Positions 30,417 to 40,866 of a stretch of DNA of 64,000 nucleotides are shown here, piece by piece. The translations under genes were made by a program, and so were the position numbers. Origin of the DNA: Alphaproteobacteria bacterium (GTDB lineage Bacteria; Pseudomonadota; Alphaproteobacteria; Sphingomonadales; Sphingomonadaceae). The DNA lies in assembly GCA_030424845.1 (NCBI GenBank), contig JAUHWC010000001.1, positions 434,001 to 498,000 of the forward strand. Direction: 5' to 3'. Under the pieces are notes generated by a model. The model had not been told where the DNA came from, made no database searches, and was given only the letters and a program-made list of their open reading frames with translations. Numbering within the stretch: position 1 is the stretch's first letter; each line of letters starts with the position of its first letter.

Positions 30417-32039
30417 TCAGGCTTTCGCCAGCGCGTCCGCGATCAGCTTGCGGCTGTTCTCGATGCCGTAAAGGGCGATGAAGCTGCCCATGCGCGGCCC
30501 CTGGTCGCTGCCCAGCAGCGTCTGGTAAAGCGCCTTGAACCAGTCGCGCAGGCTCTCGAAGCCGTATTCTTCCTTCTTGCCGATTTCATAGACCTGCGTC
30601 TGCATCTCCTCGGCAGGCGTATCGGCAGCGATCCCGGCAAGATAGGCATCCAGCTCGCGCAGGGCGGAAGCCTCCGTCGCACTCGGAGCACGGCGGTTCA
30701 GCGTCGGCGCCACGAAATCGCGGTTGTAGGCAAGAGCCGTGCCCACCAGCACATCGAGGTCGGGATAGGCTTCGGGCGTTGCATCCTGCACGTAATTGGC
30801 AAGGTATGCCCACACCTGCTCGCGCGTGGCTTCCGCGCCCAGCACGCTGACAAGGTTGAGCAGCAGGCCGTAGGTCACGGGCAAGGTATCGCCCGCGCCT
30901 TCGTCATTGCCCGCGGCGTGCAGCAGGTTCCACGCCGGGTTGCCCAGCCGCTTGTCCCAGTCCTGCTCGGGAATGCGCTCGCGGAACTGCCAGTACTCGT
31001 CCACGGCGCGCGGGATCACGCCGATATGCAGCTGCTTGGCACTCTTGGGATTGGCAAAGAGGTAATGGCCAAGGCTTTCCTCGCTGCCGTAGGTCAGCCA
31101 TTCCTCGATCGAGAGGCCGTTGCCCTTCGACTTGGAAATCTTCTCGCCGTTCGCATCGAGGAACAGTTCGTAGATCATGCCCTCGGGCTTCTTGCCACCC
31201 AACACCTGCACGATCCGGCCGGACTGGGTTACGCTGTCGGTCAGGTCCTTGCCGCACATTTCGTAATCCACGCCCAGCGCATACCAGCGCATGGCCCAGT
31301 CCACCTTCCATTGCAGCTTGGCCTGTCCGCCGAAGATGCAGTGTTCGATGATCTCGCCTTCGTCCTCGAAGCGCACGATACCGTTCTCGGCATCGACCAC
31401 CTCGACCGGAACCTGCAACACGATCCCGCTCTTGGGGCTAACGGGCAGGACCGGCGAATAGGTCTTGCGGCGTTCCTCGCGCAGCGTGGGCAGCATGATC
31501 GCCTGGATGTCGTCATACTTGCGCAGCACCTGGCGCAGCGCATCGTCAAACGCGCCGGAATTGTAGCGGTCGCTGGCAGAGACGAATTCGTAATCGAAGC
31601 CGAACCGGTCAAGGAATTCGCGCAGGCGGCGGTTGTTGGTCCCGGCAAAGCTGTCATTCGATCCGAAAGGGTCGGGAATGCGGCTCAACGGCATGCCGAG
31701 GTGCTTTGCCAGCATGTCCTTGTTGGGCACGTTGTCAGGCACCTTGCGCAGGCCGTCCATGTCATCGCTGAAGGCGACGAGGCGCGTGGGTGCTGGCGTG
31801 CTGTCCTCGCTCGCCACGATCTCGTAGGCGCGCCGGACCAGCGTGGTGCGCAGCACCTCCTGGAAGGTGCCGATGTGCGGCAGGCCGGAGGGGCCGTATC
31901 CGGTTTCGAACAGTACCGGCACGACCTTGCCGTCCTGGTCCTTCTTGGAACCATTGAACCGCTTCACGAGTTTCATAGCCTCCTGGAAAGGCCATGCCTT
32001 GGAGGATCGGGCGGCAGAAATCAGTGCTTCGTCGAACAT
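30417..32039 (-). CDS. lysS: class I lysyl-tRNA synthetase
   Basis: ETGYGPSGLPHIGTFQEVLRTTLV and KISKSKGNGLSIEEWL (KMSKS-like) class I motifs; start chosen at MFDEAL. Confidence 0.95.
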   Translation of the reverse strand: MFDEALISAARSSKAWPFQEAMKLVKRFNGSKKDQDGKVVPVLFETGYGPSGLPHIGTFQEVLRTTLVRRAYEIVASEDSTPAPTRLVAFSDDMDGLRKVPDNVPNKDMLAKHLGMPLSRIPDPFGSNDSFAGTNNRRLREFLDRFGFDYEFVSASDRYNSGAFDDALRQVLRKYDDIQAIMLPTLREERRKTYSPVLPVSPKSGIVLQVPVEVVDAENGIVRFEDEGEIIEHCIFGGQAKLQWKVDWAMRWYALGVDYEMCGKDLTDSVTQSGRIVQVLGGKKPEGMIYELFLDANGEKISKSKGNGLSIEEWLTYGSEESLGHYLFANPKSAKQLHIGVIPRAVDEYWQFRERIPEQDWDKRLGNPAWNLLHAAGNDEGAGDTLPVTYGLLLNLVSVLGAEATREQVWAYLANYVQDATPEAYPDLDVLVGTALAYNRDFVAPTLNRRAPSATEASALRELDAYLAGIAADTPAEEMQTQVYEIGKKEEYGFESLRDWFKALYQTLLGSDQGPRMGSFIALYGIENSRKLIADALAKA

Positions 32040-32134
32040 GGCGGGCGCTTTTGCCCAAAGATACGCGTTTCGCAAGCGCGAAAGCCCGCAAATGGCGTTC
32101 CAGCAACAACAAGGATCACAATCAGGAGCCCGTT

Positions 32135-33016
32135 TTGGATCTCATTACCCCCATTCGCGATCAGGCAGAATCCATGCTGCTTGGCGCGGTTTCCATCATT
32201 CCCAACCTCGTCCTGGCCCTCATCACCATCATCCTCACCTGGATCGTGGCGAAGTTCGCGGTGCGCATCGCCAACCGGTTGGTCGGCAAGACCAATGTCC
32301 GTACGGACCTCAAGAACCTCGCCGCCACTCTGGTGCGGGTGCTGATCTGGATTTTCGGCCTGCTCATCGCCGCCGCCGTGGCCATCCCGGGCTTCACCCC
32401 GGCCGGCATGATCGCCGGCCTCGGCGTTGGTGCGCTGGCCATCGGTTTCGCCTTCCAGGACATTTTCGAGAACTTCCTCGCCGGTGTGCTGATCATGCTG
32501 CGCGACAAGATGAATATCGGTGACTACATTGAGGCTGACGGGATTGACGGCACGGTGGAGCAGATCACCCTGCGCGAAACGCATATCCGCCAGTTCTCCG
32601 GCGAACTGACCATCCTGCCCAATTCGATGATCTTCAAGAATGCCGTGAAGATCTATTCCGAGCGCCCGCAGCGCCGTTTCCAGCTGATGGTGGGCGTGTC
32701 CTATGACACCGACCTCGCCCATGCCGAGAAGGTCATACGCGCCGCCGTGGAAGGCGTCGCAACGATCGATCCCGAAAAGGGAGTGGACGTGCAGGCCAAT
32801 GCCTTTGGCGGCAGTTCGCTCGATTTCCTCGTCCGCTGGTGGGTCAATACCGAAGAAAACAGCCTGTTCATGGTCCATCACGAAGTGGTGCTGGCGATCA
32901 AGAAGGCGCTCGACGAGGCGCGGATCGACATCCCCTTCCCCATCGTCACGAACATGTTTGCCGAATCCTTGCCGGTGGAAGGCAAGGTCAAGCAGATCGA
33001 GCCCGCTCCGGCATAG
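32135..33016 (+). CDS. mechanosensitive ion channel family protein (MscS)
   Basis: GVGALAIGFAFQDIFENFLAGVLIMLRDKMNIGDYIE, LPNSMIFKNAV; TTG start assumed after CAGGAG. Confidence 0.92.
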   Translation: MDLITPIRDQAESMLLGAVSIIPNLVLALITIILTWIVAKFAVRIANRLVGKTNVRTDLKNLAATLVRVLIWIFGLLIAAAVAIPGFTPAGMIAGLGVGALAIGFAFQDIFENFLAGVLIMLRDKMNIGDYIEADGIDGTVEQITLRETHIRQFSGELTILPNSMIFKNAVKIYSERPQRRFQLMVGVSYDTDLAHAEKVIRAAVEGVATIDPEKGVDVQANAFGGSSLDFLVRWWVNTEENSLFMVHHEVVLAIKKALDEARIDIPFPIVTNMFAESLPVEGKVKQIEPAPA

Positions 33017-33037
33017 TCCCGAAACAGATTGGCATGA

Positions 33038-33063
33038 AAGGGCGGCCTTTGCGGGCCGCCCTT
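33038..33063 (+). terminator. terminator-like hairpin after mscS
   Basis: AAGGGCGGCC-tttgcg-GGCCGCCCTT. Confidence 0.6.
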
Positions 33064-33088
33064 GGTCATGCGCCGACCAGGGACCGCT

Positions 33089-33589
33089 TCAAACGAGTGC
33101 GACCTCGCTGATCACCCAGCCATCGCCGCGCTTGGCGAATTGCGCGACGAGCGTCTTGCTTGCGGAGTGGATGCTGGCTGCATTGCCTTGCAAGCGCGCC
33201 ATCTGGACGATGGTTTCGCTGCCTTCAAGCTGCTCGGCGAGATCGACCTTGCAGGCAATGCGCGCGGTGGCACTGGCCCCGTCCTCAGCAATGGCCAGAT
33301 CGCTGGCGGAATCTTCGCGCGCCAGCTTGCTCACAGCCTCGCCCAGCGCAGGGGCCTTGCCATTGGCGAAAAGCTTGCTCGTGCCCTTCGCCCCGCTGGC
33401 GTTGAACGCGCGCAGGAAGTCCTGCGCCAACTCTTCGACGGCGCGTTCGTCCTGCATCCGCGCCAGCGCGGCCTTGCTGCCATCGTCTGCGAGCGCAGCT
33501 ACCGGAAGGCCCATTGCGGCAGCCGGGGTGGCAACCAACGCACTCACTTTCAGGAAGTTGCGGCGCGACGTGTCCGTTGCCTTGCTCAT
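33089..33589 (-). CDS. Tat-exported hypothetical protein (possibly NTF2-like)
   Basis: Twin-arginine signal SRRNFLKVSALVATPAAAMGLPVAALA; MQDERAVEELAQDFLRAFNASG; 4-bp ATGA overlap with upstream gene. Confidence 0.7.
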   Translation of the reverse strand: MSKATDTSRRNFLKVSALVATPAAAMGLPVAALADDGSKAALARMQDERAVEELAQDFLRAFNASGAKGTSKLFANGKAPALGEAVSKLAREDSASDLAIAEDGASATARIACKVDLAEQLEGSETIVQMARLQGNAASIHSASKTLVAQFAKRGDGWVISEVALV

Positions 33590-35388
33590 GCCCTTTCTCC
33601 CCTCGTTTGTTGTTCGAAGAACCGCTTCAGGTCGAACTGGCCCGCATGGCGCAACAGCGCGCTGACCGGGCTCATGCTCAGCCCCTCGGTTCCGCAGTGA
33701 TAGCCGATGCCGATATCGTGCATCGTGCGCATGTTCAGCAGGATCGTGCCGAGCGTGCCGTTGCAGGCTTCCTCCACCCAGTAGAGGAAATAGAGCCCGT
33801 CGCGGATCTTCACCTGTGCGCCCGATCCCGACCATTGCAGGCCGGCCGACCGTTCCGGAGTAAAGATGATCCAGCTGGTCGTGCCCGGCGTGGAATAGAG
33901 ATGCATCGAAGTAAGGCCGGGCTGGTAGGAATAGGTGATGCAGCGGCCCAGCATGTCGAGCGTGTATTCATGCCGCGCATCGCCCGGATCTGGCGCGCCA
34001 TCGGCAATCAGCTTGCCGAACAGGTGGCGACAGCCTGCCTCGTTGGCGATGTAGGGCGTGTTGAGATAGCCGTTGTAGCAGGTCGCCTTGCCTTCCTCGA
34101 AGTCGAGCACGGCGATATGGCCATCGTGGTTGGGTTCGCCCGACAGAGCATGGCCCATCAGGAACACGCCGTCGATCGCTTCCCATGCGTGATAACGTGC
34201 GGGTGTCCATGCGCCGCCATCCTTGCGGTATCGCAGTTCGTCCACGCTGGTGAAGTGGTACTCCATCACCGGGCCATCGTCATAGCGGATCGTGACATCG
34301 CGCCCGACCAGGCCTTCGCTGGGGCTTTCGACATGATAGGCCATGCCGGTGGCACCGCTGCCCTCGCCCACGCGGCGGGCAAAGACATGGGTGTTGTCCG
34401 GCACCACGGCATCCACCTCCGCCTTGGTCATGGTCCGATAGGTTTCCATCGGCCGGTAGACCGCCCGCGCGCCCTTGGCCGTGGCATCGACATCAGCAGT
34501 CTGGCCCGGTCCGGGGCGAGGCAGCATCGGGCCGCCGGCCGTCTCTCCGAAATCCTCGAACTTGGCGATCTGGCCGAGCCATTCGCCGTTGCCGCGGAAG
34601 ACGTAATACTCCAGCTCGTCCGCCGCGTTGAAACCGAGCCTCAGCCCCACCTGCTCCAGCGCATTCACATCGAAGGCATAGGCAGAGAAGATACCTGAGA
34701 ACTCGCATTCGGTGCGGGTGTAGATGTATCTGCCGTGGCCGATCTCGATATAGTCGGCAGGCGCGCAATAGCCTTGCGAGCGGTCCATCCGGGTGAGTTC
34801 GACCCAATGGGTGTAGGCAATGGAATCGTAGAATTCGAGCGTCTCGGCACCCGTATCCTGCGTCCAGTGATAGGCGGCACCTTCCAGCCGGTTGTTGAAT
34901 TCGTGCCGCTTGGTGGGCGCAGGCTCGCCGTCGACCTCGACATAGCCCTGATAGACCTCGCGCATCACCTCGCGCTTGCGCTTGTCATAGCCGCCGAACC
35001 ACGTCTCGATCACGGTGGCGATGCGCGTGCCATTGTCCAGAACCACCGCGTATCCGCGCGATGCTCCGGGAATCATGTGCGCAAAGAAGGTCAGGTCACC
35101 AAGGTCCTGCGCAACGTAACCGCACTGTGCCACGGTGCGCGGGTTCTCGCTGATCGTCGCATTGGTTTCGCTGGGGAAGGAATAGGACAGGCGCGGCCCG
35201 TCAGTGCCTGTTGTGCCCTTGTCGCACACGATCCGCAGCGACTTGCCGACCAGCGAATGCGAAACCGGCGATGCGCATTGCGGCCCCGTGCCCGTTACCG
35301 CATCCACTTTCCGCCGGATCTCCTCATCGCTCATGGCGGTCCAGTCGATGCGGAACAGCGGCAAGTCCGGATATGCCTCTCCCGTCAT
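33586..35388 (-). CDS. MoaF-like protein with tandem internal duplication
   Basis: Two MoaF-like units: SHSLVGKSLRIVCDKGT..LSYSF and SEGLVGRDVTIRYDDGPVMEYHF; C-terminal YFLYWVEEACNGTLGTILLNMRTMHDIGIGYHCG. Confidence 0.7.
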   Translation of the reverse strand: MTGEAYPDLPLFRIDWTAMSDEEIRRKVDAVTGTGPQCASPVSHSLVGKSLRIVCDKGTTGTDGPRLSYSFPSETNATISENPRTVAQCGYVAQDLGDLTFFAHMIPGASRGYAVVLDNGTRIATVIETWFGGYDKRKREVMREVYQGYVEVDGEPAPTKRHEFNNRLEGAAYHWTQDTGAETLEFYDSIAYTHWVELTRMDRSQGYCAPADYIEIGHGRYIYTRTECEFSGIFSAYAFDVNALEQVGLRLGFNAADELEYYVFRGNGEWLGQIAKFEDFGETAGGPMLPRPGPGQTADVDATAKGARAVYRPMETYRTMTKAEVDAVVPDNTHVFARRVGEGSGATGMAYHVESPSEGLVGRDVTIRYDDGPVMEYHFTSVDELRYRKDGGAWTPARYHAWEAIDGVFLMGHALSGEPNHDGHIAVLDFEEGKATCYNGYLNTPYIANEAGCRHLFGKLIADGAPDPGDARHEYTLDMLGRCITYSYQPGLTSMHLYSTPGTTSWIIFTPERSAGLQWSGSGAQVKIRDGLYFLYWVEEACNGTLGTILLNMRTMHDIGIGYHCGTEGLSMSPVSALLRHAGQFDLKRFFEQQTRGERA

Positions 35389-35548
35389 GGATTCTCCCCT
35401 CTTCAATCCTCGGTCAGGAAACCTAACATGCGCTTGGGCGCAGTCCAGCGCCAAGTCGGGGGAGCGACACACTGTTACAGAACTTGTTGTTGGCAGGCGC
35501 TTGGACCGCAGCTAGCTTCCAGCGCAAATCGATAAGGGGAGAGGAACC

Positions 35549-37042
35549 TTGAAGAAACTTGCCGCTGTCAGCCTGACAGCCCTTGCGCTCGCCGCCTGCA
35601 CGGGTGGAGACGGTGAAACCGCTACCATGATCGTGACTACCGCGGAGGATTGCGCGGCTTTCGACACCACGCTGATTGCGGGCAACGGCACCGCCGAGTG
35701 GGTGGAAGCGACCGAGGATCATCCCGCCTTTTGCGAGCTGAAGGGCACGGAATCTCCAGCCGAGGGATCCAGCATCGGCGTCGTCTATCGCTTTCCCGCC
35801 GAATGGAACGGAAAGCTCCTGGGCCTGGGTGGCGGCGGCTGGGCCGGCAATGTCACGCTTCAGGCCGCGATGCAGGGCCTTTCCAAGGGCTATGCCACCA
35901 TGCAGACCGATGGCGGCAATGACGGCACGGACGTATGGGCCAACAGCTGGGTGGCCGAACGTCCCGAGAGTGCGATGGATTTCAGCCATCGCGCGATCCA
36001 TATCATGACAGTGACCGGCAAGGCCTTTGCCGAGAAATACTATGGCCAGCCGCACAGCATGGCGATCTTCCAGGGTTGCTCCACCGGTGGTCGCATGGCG
36101 CTGATGGAAGCCCAGCGTTACCCGACCGATTACGATGCGATCATCTCCGGCGCGCCGGTCTACACGCTGCAGGTGCAGACCAGCGCGGTGTTCCGCAACC
36201 AGACCTTCGCGCAGAGCGGCGGCTTCTCCATGGAAGACCTGCAACTGGTGCAATCCTCCGCCCTCGCCCAGTGTGACGCGAAGGACGGGGTCGAGGACGG
36301 CATCATCAACGATCCGGCATCCTGCGACTGGCAGCCCGCCAACCTGCAATGCGAAGGCGGCAAGGATGCGAGCTGCCTGACTTCGGGCCAGGTTGCCGCG
36401 CTGGAAGCAGTCTATAACGGCACCAAGGCATCCGATGCCAGTTGGATGATGCACCCCATGCGTCGCGGCGGTGAAGCCGGCTGGGCCTTCTTCGTCGGCA
36501 CCGATGGCAGCGGCGCGGACCCGACCGGCGGCGGCGGCCTTGCCAACCTGTTCCCGCTGTTCTTCGGCGCGAACAGCAGCGTGACGCTGGCCAACTACAA
36601 CGAGGCGAACTACCTCACCACGCGCAGCAGCGAGTTTGCGCAGATGTACGAGGCGCAAAGCGCCGACCTCAGCGAATTCTTCGCCAATGGCGGGCGGCTG
36701 ATGCTGTGGCATGGCGAAAGCGATCCCGGCCCCAGCCCGGTCGGATCGAACGAATATGCCCAGGCCGTGATGGCGCAGAACCCGGCAGCAGCTGACCAGT
36801 TCCGCTACTTCACCTTGCCCGGCGTGGGCCACTGCGCCGGTGGACCGGGGGCTGACATGGTCGATTACATCGATGCAATGGACAGCTGGGTTTCCAGCGG
36901 CACCGCCCCCGAACGCCTGATCGGCACCAAGGCGGACGGCTCGCTCACCCTCCCGCATTGCGCATGGCCCAATGTCGCCCGTTTCGAGGGCGAAGGCGAT
37001 GCCAACGATCCCGACGCGTGGAGCTGCGTGCCGCGCACCTGA
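35549..37042 (+). CDS. tannase/feruloyl esterase family lipoprotein
   Basis: Lipobox LALAACTGG; GCSTGGRMALMEAQRYPTDYDAIISGAP, LMLWHGESDPGPSP, GVGHCAGGPG. Confidence 0.92.
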   Translation: MKKLAAVSLTALALAACTGGDGETATMIVTTAEDCAAFDTTLIAGNGTAEWVEATEDHPAFCELKGTESPAEGSSIGVVYRFPAEWNGKLLGLGGGGWAGNVTLQAAMQGLSKGYATMQTDGGNDGTDVWANSWVAERPESAMDFSHRAIHIMTVTGKAFAEKYYGQPHSMAIFQGCSTGGRMALMEAQRYPTDYDAIISGAPVYTLQVQTSAVFRNQTFAQSGGFSMEDLQLVQSSALAQCDAKDGVEDGIINDPASCDWQPANLQCEGGKDASCLTSGQVAALEAVYNGTKASDASWMMHPMRRGGEAGWAFFVGTDGSGADPTGGGGLANLFPLFFGANSSVTLANYNEANYLTTRSSEFAQMYEAQSADLSEFFANGGRLMLWHGESDPGPSPVGSNEYAQAVMAQNPAAADQFRYFTLPGVGHCAGGPGADMVDYIDAMDSWVSSGTAPERLIGTKADGSLTLPHCAWPNVARFEGEGDANDPDAWSCVPRT

Positions 37043-37064
37043 TCGGCCAAGAACCGGCACAAGC

Positions 37065-37092
37065 AAGGGCGGCATCGCAAGGTGCCGCCCTT
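37065..37092 (+). terminator. terminator-like hairpin after the esterase
   Basis: AAGGGCGGCA-tcgcaagg-TGCCGCCCTT followed by cttctt. Confidence 0.65.
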
Positions 37093-37156
37093 CTTCTTCC
37101 GGGCAAAGGCCCGGTGCGCTTGTTTACTTTTCGTTCCGCCCTGCGCATGGTCGGCA

Positions 37157-39895
37157 ATGATGGCCGCACTGCCCCTTCCCGCACTCCATGCCAGCCATGC
37201 CGGATGCTGGTTGCGCCCCGCCGATGGCGAGACGCGCGCGCTTGGCAAGGGCGAGGCGGTGATGGCGGCGGCAGACACGCCGCTGCTGATGGTGAACGCA
37301 CCGCTGGTGGCCACGCGGCTCGGATATCCGGACCTGTCCGGGCTGGACCTGCTGGAACTCTTCGCCTTCATCCATCCCGCCCGCTTCTGCGTACCCACGC
37401 CAAAGGGCCTTGCCCATGCGCTGGAGCTGGAGGAGCCGAAGGAAGGGGACGAAGTGCCGCGCTTCCTGCAGCAGGCAGCAGGCAAGTTGCTGGCAACCTG
37501 CGAAAGCCCGGATTGGGCAGAGCGCGAAGGCGCGTGGAGCACGCTGCAATCGCTTGCCCGGTTGCGCTGGCCCTGGGCTGGCGTGATCGCGCCCTGCATT
37601 GCCAGGCCCGATCGTGCGGAAAAGTGGCTGTTCTCACGCCTGCCGGAATGGGAAGAACACGGCGAGCGCCCGCAACCCCGGCAGGTCGAGCTGCCCGAAG
37701 ACGCAGTGGAACAGCAGCTATCCCGCCTGACGGGGGACGGATCCGAATACCGCGAGGGCCAGCACCATTATGCGCAGGAAGTGGCGCGCATCTTCGCCCC
37801 GCGTGACAAGCGCGATGTGCCCCACATGCTGCTGGCCCAGGCGGGCACGGGCATCGGCAAGACGCTGGGTTATCTTGCCCCCGCCTCGCTCTGGGCCGGG
37901 GCATCGGGCGGCACCGTCTGGGTTTCCACCTATACCAAGAACCTGCAGCGCCAGCTGCGCAGCGAGAGTGCGCGGGCATGGCCGGAAGATCGGCCCGATG
38001 GATCGCGCCCGGTGGTGATCCGCAAGGGGCGCGAGAACTACCTGTGCCTGCTCAACCTGGAAGACGCGCTGCAAGGGGGCTTTGGCGGGAGGGCGGCCAT
38101 CCTCGCGCAACTGGTGGCGCGCTGGGCCGCCTACAGCCGCGACGGGGACATGATCGGCGGCGATTTGCCCGGCTGGCTGGGTACGCTGTTCCGCAGCCGC
38201 GCGATCAAGTCGCTGACGGACCAGCGCGGCGAATGCGTCTATGCCGGGTGCCCGCACTACCGCAAATGCTTCATCGAACATGCTGCACGCGCCAGCGCGC
38301 AGGCCGATCTGGTGATTGCCAACCATGCGCTGGTGATGGTGAACGCCGCACGCGGTCGTGACCATGCGCAGCGACCGACACGCATCATATTTGACGAGGG
38401 CCACCATGTTTTCGAAGCAGCCGATTCCACCTTCTCTGCTGCCTTGACCGGCATGGAAGCCATCGAACTGAAGCGCTGGCTGCTGGGGCCCGAGCGCGGC
38501 TCCAAGGGCCGCCGCCGGGGCTTGTCCGCGCGGCTGGCGGATATCTCCAGCTATGACGAGCAGGGCGGCAAGGCCATCGCGGCGGCTTGCCAGGCGGCAG
38601 AGGCCCTGCCCGGTGGCGGCTGGTTGCAACGCCTTGCCGATGGCGAACCCTCCGGCCCGGTGGAGGAACTGCTCGCAGCGGTGCGCGCCACCACCTATGC
38701 CCGCGACGAAAGCGGCGGGCAGGAAGCAGGCTACGGCATCGAGACAGAAGCCGCACAGCTCGATGGCAAGCTGGTGGAACTGGCACAGCAGGCCGCCGTC
38801 GCCTTGGCCGAAATCCGCCAACCGCTGATCCGGCTCGGCATCCGGCTTGAAGCGATCGCCGAGGATGCGCCCGACTGGCTCGATACCCAGGGTCGCGCCC
38901 GCCTTGACGGGGTGCGCCTTTCGCTGGGCTGGCGGATCGACATGCTTGGTGCGTGGGAAGCGCTGCTCGAACGCCTCGGCGGTCCGGCCAGCCCCGATTT
39001 CGTGGATTGGCTCGCCGTCGCCCGCTCCGATGCACGCGAATACGACGTGGGCCTGTATCGTCACTTCCTGGATCCGATGGAGCCATTCGCACGCACCGTT
39101 CTGGCCGGCACGCACGGCGTGATGCTGACCAGTGCCACCCTGTGCGATCGCGGTGCCGAGGGGGAGGACTGGGACAGCGCCATCGCCCGCTCCGGTGCCC
39201 GATATCTCGAGACGCCGCCGCTGATGACACAGGCCGAAAGTCCCTTCGATTATGCCAGCAATGCCGAGGTGCTGATCGTCACCGACGTGAAGAAGGGCGA
39301 CCTTGCCGGCCTTGCCGGGGCCTATGCCCGGATCATCGAGGCATCCGGCGGAGGCGTGCTGGGCCTGTTTACCGCCATCCGCCGGCTGCGCGCCGTGCAT
39401 GGCCGCATTGCCGACAGGCTGGCACGCGCGGGCCTGCCGCTGTTCGCCCAGCACGTCGACCCGATCGACACCGGCACCCTGGTGGATATCTTCCGCGACG
39501 ATCCTTCTTCCAGCCTGCTCGGCACCGATGCCTTGCGCGACGGGGTGGACGTGCCGGGAGAATCGCTCCGCTGCGTGGTGATGGAACAGGTGCCATGGCC
39601 CAAGCCCAGCATCCTGCACCGTGCCCGCCGCGCGGCGAACGGCGGTTCGGCCTATGATGACCGCATCATCCGTGCCCGGCTTGCCCAGGCCTTCGGCCGC
39701 CTCATCCGCAGCAAGGATGACCGCGGACACTTCATCGTGCTGTCATCCGCATTTCCGTCCCGGCTCCTGTCTGCCTTTCCACCCGGCACGCCTGTCACTC
39801 GACTGACCCTTGAGGAGGCTTTACAACGGGTGAGCGCCAGTGTTTGGGTTGAACGCGAAGACGCGACCATTTCCGGGGAAGAGATCAAGCCGTGA
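37157..39895 (+). CDS. ATP-dependent DNA helicase, DinG/Rad3-like
   Basis: AQAGTGIGKTLGYLAPA (Walker A), YAGCPHYRKCFIEHAA, IIFDEGHHVFEAAD (DEAH-like), C-terminal helicase motifs. Confidence 0.92.
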   Translation: MMAALPLPALHASHAGCWLRPADGETRALGKGEAVMAAADTPLLMVNAPLVATRLGYPDLSGLDLLELFAFIHPARFCVPTPKGLAHALELEEPKEGDEVPRFLQQAAGKLLATCESPDWAEREGAWSTLQSLARLRWPWAGVIAPCIARPDRAEKWLFSRLPEWEEHGERPQPRQVELPEDAVEQQLSRLTGDGSEYREGQHHYAQEVARIFAPRDKRDVPHMLLAQAGTGIGKTLGYLAPASLWAGASGGTVWVSTYTKNLQRQLRSESARAWPEDRPDGSRPVVIRKGRENYLCLLNLEDALQGGFGGRAAILAQLVARWAAYSRDGDMIGGDLPGWLGTLFRSRAIKSLTDQRGECVYAGCPHYRKCFIEHAARASAQADLVIANHALVMVNAARGRDHAQRPTRIIFDEGHHVFEAADSTFSAALTGMEAIELKRWLLGPERGSKGRRRGLSARLADISSYDEQGGKAIAAACQAAEALPGGGWLQRLADGEPSGPVEELLAAVRATTYARDESGGQEAGYGIETEAAQLDGKLVELAQQAAVALAEIRQPLIRLGIRLEAIAEDAPDWLDTQGRARLDGVRLSLGWRIDMLGAWEALLERLGGPASPDFVDWLAVARSDAREYDVGLYRHFLDPMEPFARTVLAGTHGVMLTSATLCDRGAEGEDWDSAIARSGARYLETPPLMTQAESPFDYASNAEVLIVTDVKKGDLAGLAGAYARIIEASGGGVLGLFTAIRRLRAVHGRIADRLARAGLPLFAQHVDPIDTGTLVDIFRDDPSSSLLGTDALRDGVDVPGESLRCVVMEQVPWPKPSILHRARRAANGGSAYDDRIIRARLAQAFGRLIRSKDDRGHFIVLSSAFPSRLLSAFPPGTPVTRLTLEEALQRVSASVWVEREDATISGEEIKP

Positions 39896-40425
39896 AGCTG
39901 CTCGGCATCCTGCGCCATGCCAAGTCCGACTGGGACGACCTTTCGCTGCGCGATTTCGACCGCGGGCTGAATGACCGGGGGCGCAAGGGCGCCAGGCTGA
40001 TGGGCGATCATATCACCGATCACGGGGTGAAGTGGGAAGCGATCATCGCCAGCCCGGCGGAACGGGTGAAGCAGACTCTGGCAGCGAGCGGCCTGCCCCA
40101 GCCGATCACCTTCGACCAGGACGCCTACATGGCCGATCCGCAAACGCTGGTGCGCCTCGTCCGGCAATATGCGGGCAATGTGGATGCCCTGCTGCTGGCG
40201 GCCCACAATCCGGGCTTGCAGGAGCTCGCGCTTGAACTGGTCCCTCCCGAGAAGGAGGATCCGCTGTTTGGCGAGGTTATGGAGAAGTTCCCGACGGCAG
40301 CATTCGCCGTGTTCGAACTCGATATCGATAGCTGGGATGATTTCGGCCCCGGCTGCGGCAAAATGGTGCATTTCGCCCGGCCGCGGGATCTCGATCCGGA
40401 ACTCGGCCCCCAGTCACCTGATTAG
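39892..40425 (+). CDS. SixA-like histidine phosphatase family protein
   Basis: LLGILRHAKSDWDD (RHxxS), LLAAHNPGLQELA; 4-bp overlap with upstream helicase. Confidence 0.9.
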   Translation: MKLLGILRHAKSDWDDLSLRDFDRGLNDRGRKGARLMGDHITDHGVKWEAIIASPAERVKQTLAASGLPQPITFDQDAYMADPQTLVRLVRQYAGNVDALLLAAHNPGLQELALELVPPEKEDPLFGEVMEKFPTAAFAVFELDIDSWDDFGPGCGKMVHFARPRDLDPELGPQSPD

Positions 40426-40464
40426 GAGGGTTCCTGCGTGCCGCTGGGTATCGTTAGGTGCCTG

Positions 40465-40866
40465 TCAGGCCGCTTCCAGTGCCGCAGCAAGCCGGCGGCG
40501 AATTGCCTTGAGCTGTTGTAGCGCCTCTGCGGGCAGGTCGTCCGAAGTGGAAGAACGTGCAGCAGCTTGCGGCTCGGGTGCAGGCCCGGCAGCCTTGCCC
40601 TTGCCTTCCACCACCTGCCTTGCTCCCTTGAGGGTGTAGCCTTCGTGATTGACCAACCGGTCAATCTGCATGACCAGCGCCACGTCTTCCGGCCGATAGA
40701 GCCGGCGGCCACCGCTGCGTTTCAATGGGTTGAGGGTGGGAAACTGCTGCTCCCAATAACGCAGGATATGCTGCTTGATGCCAAGCCCCCGCGCCACTTC
40801 CCCGATGGTGCGCATGGCATCAGCCGCCTTGCCATCATCAAAGGAAGTGGCGTCAGGCGCAGTCAT
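40465..40866 (-). CDS. MerR family transcriptional regulator
   Basis: [43 protein letters not shown]. Confidence 0.92.
   Translation of the reverse strand: MTAPDATSFDDGKAADAMRTIGEVARGLGIKQHILRYWEQQFPTLNPLKRSGGRRLYRPEDVALVMQIDRLVNHEGYTLKGARQVVEGKGKAAGPAPEPQAAARSSTSDDLPAEALQQLKAIRRRLAAALEAA

Noticed and set aside
37718-39730. 670-aa minus-strand ORF
   Set aside because: Antisense to the DinG-like helicase, which has clear motifs in the plus frame
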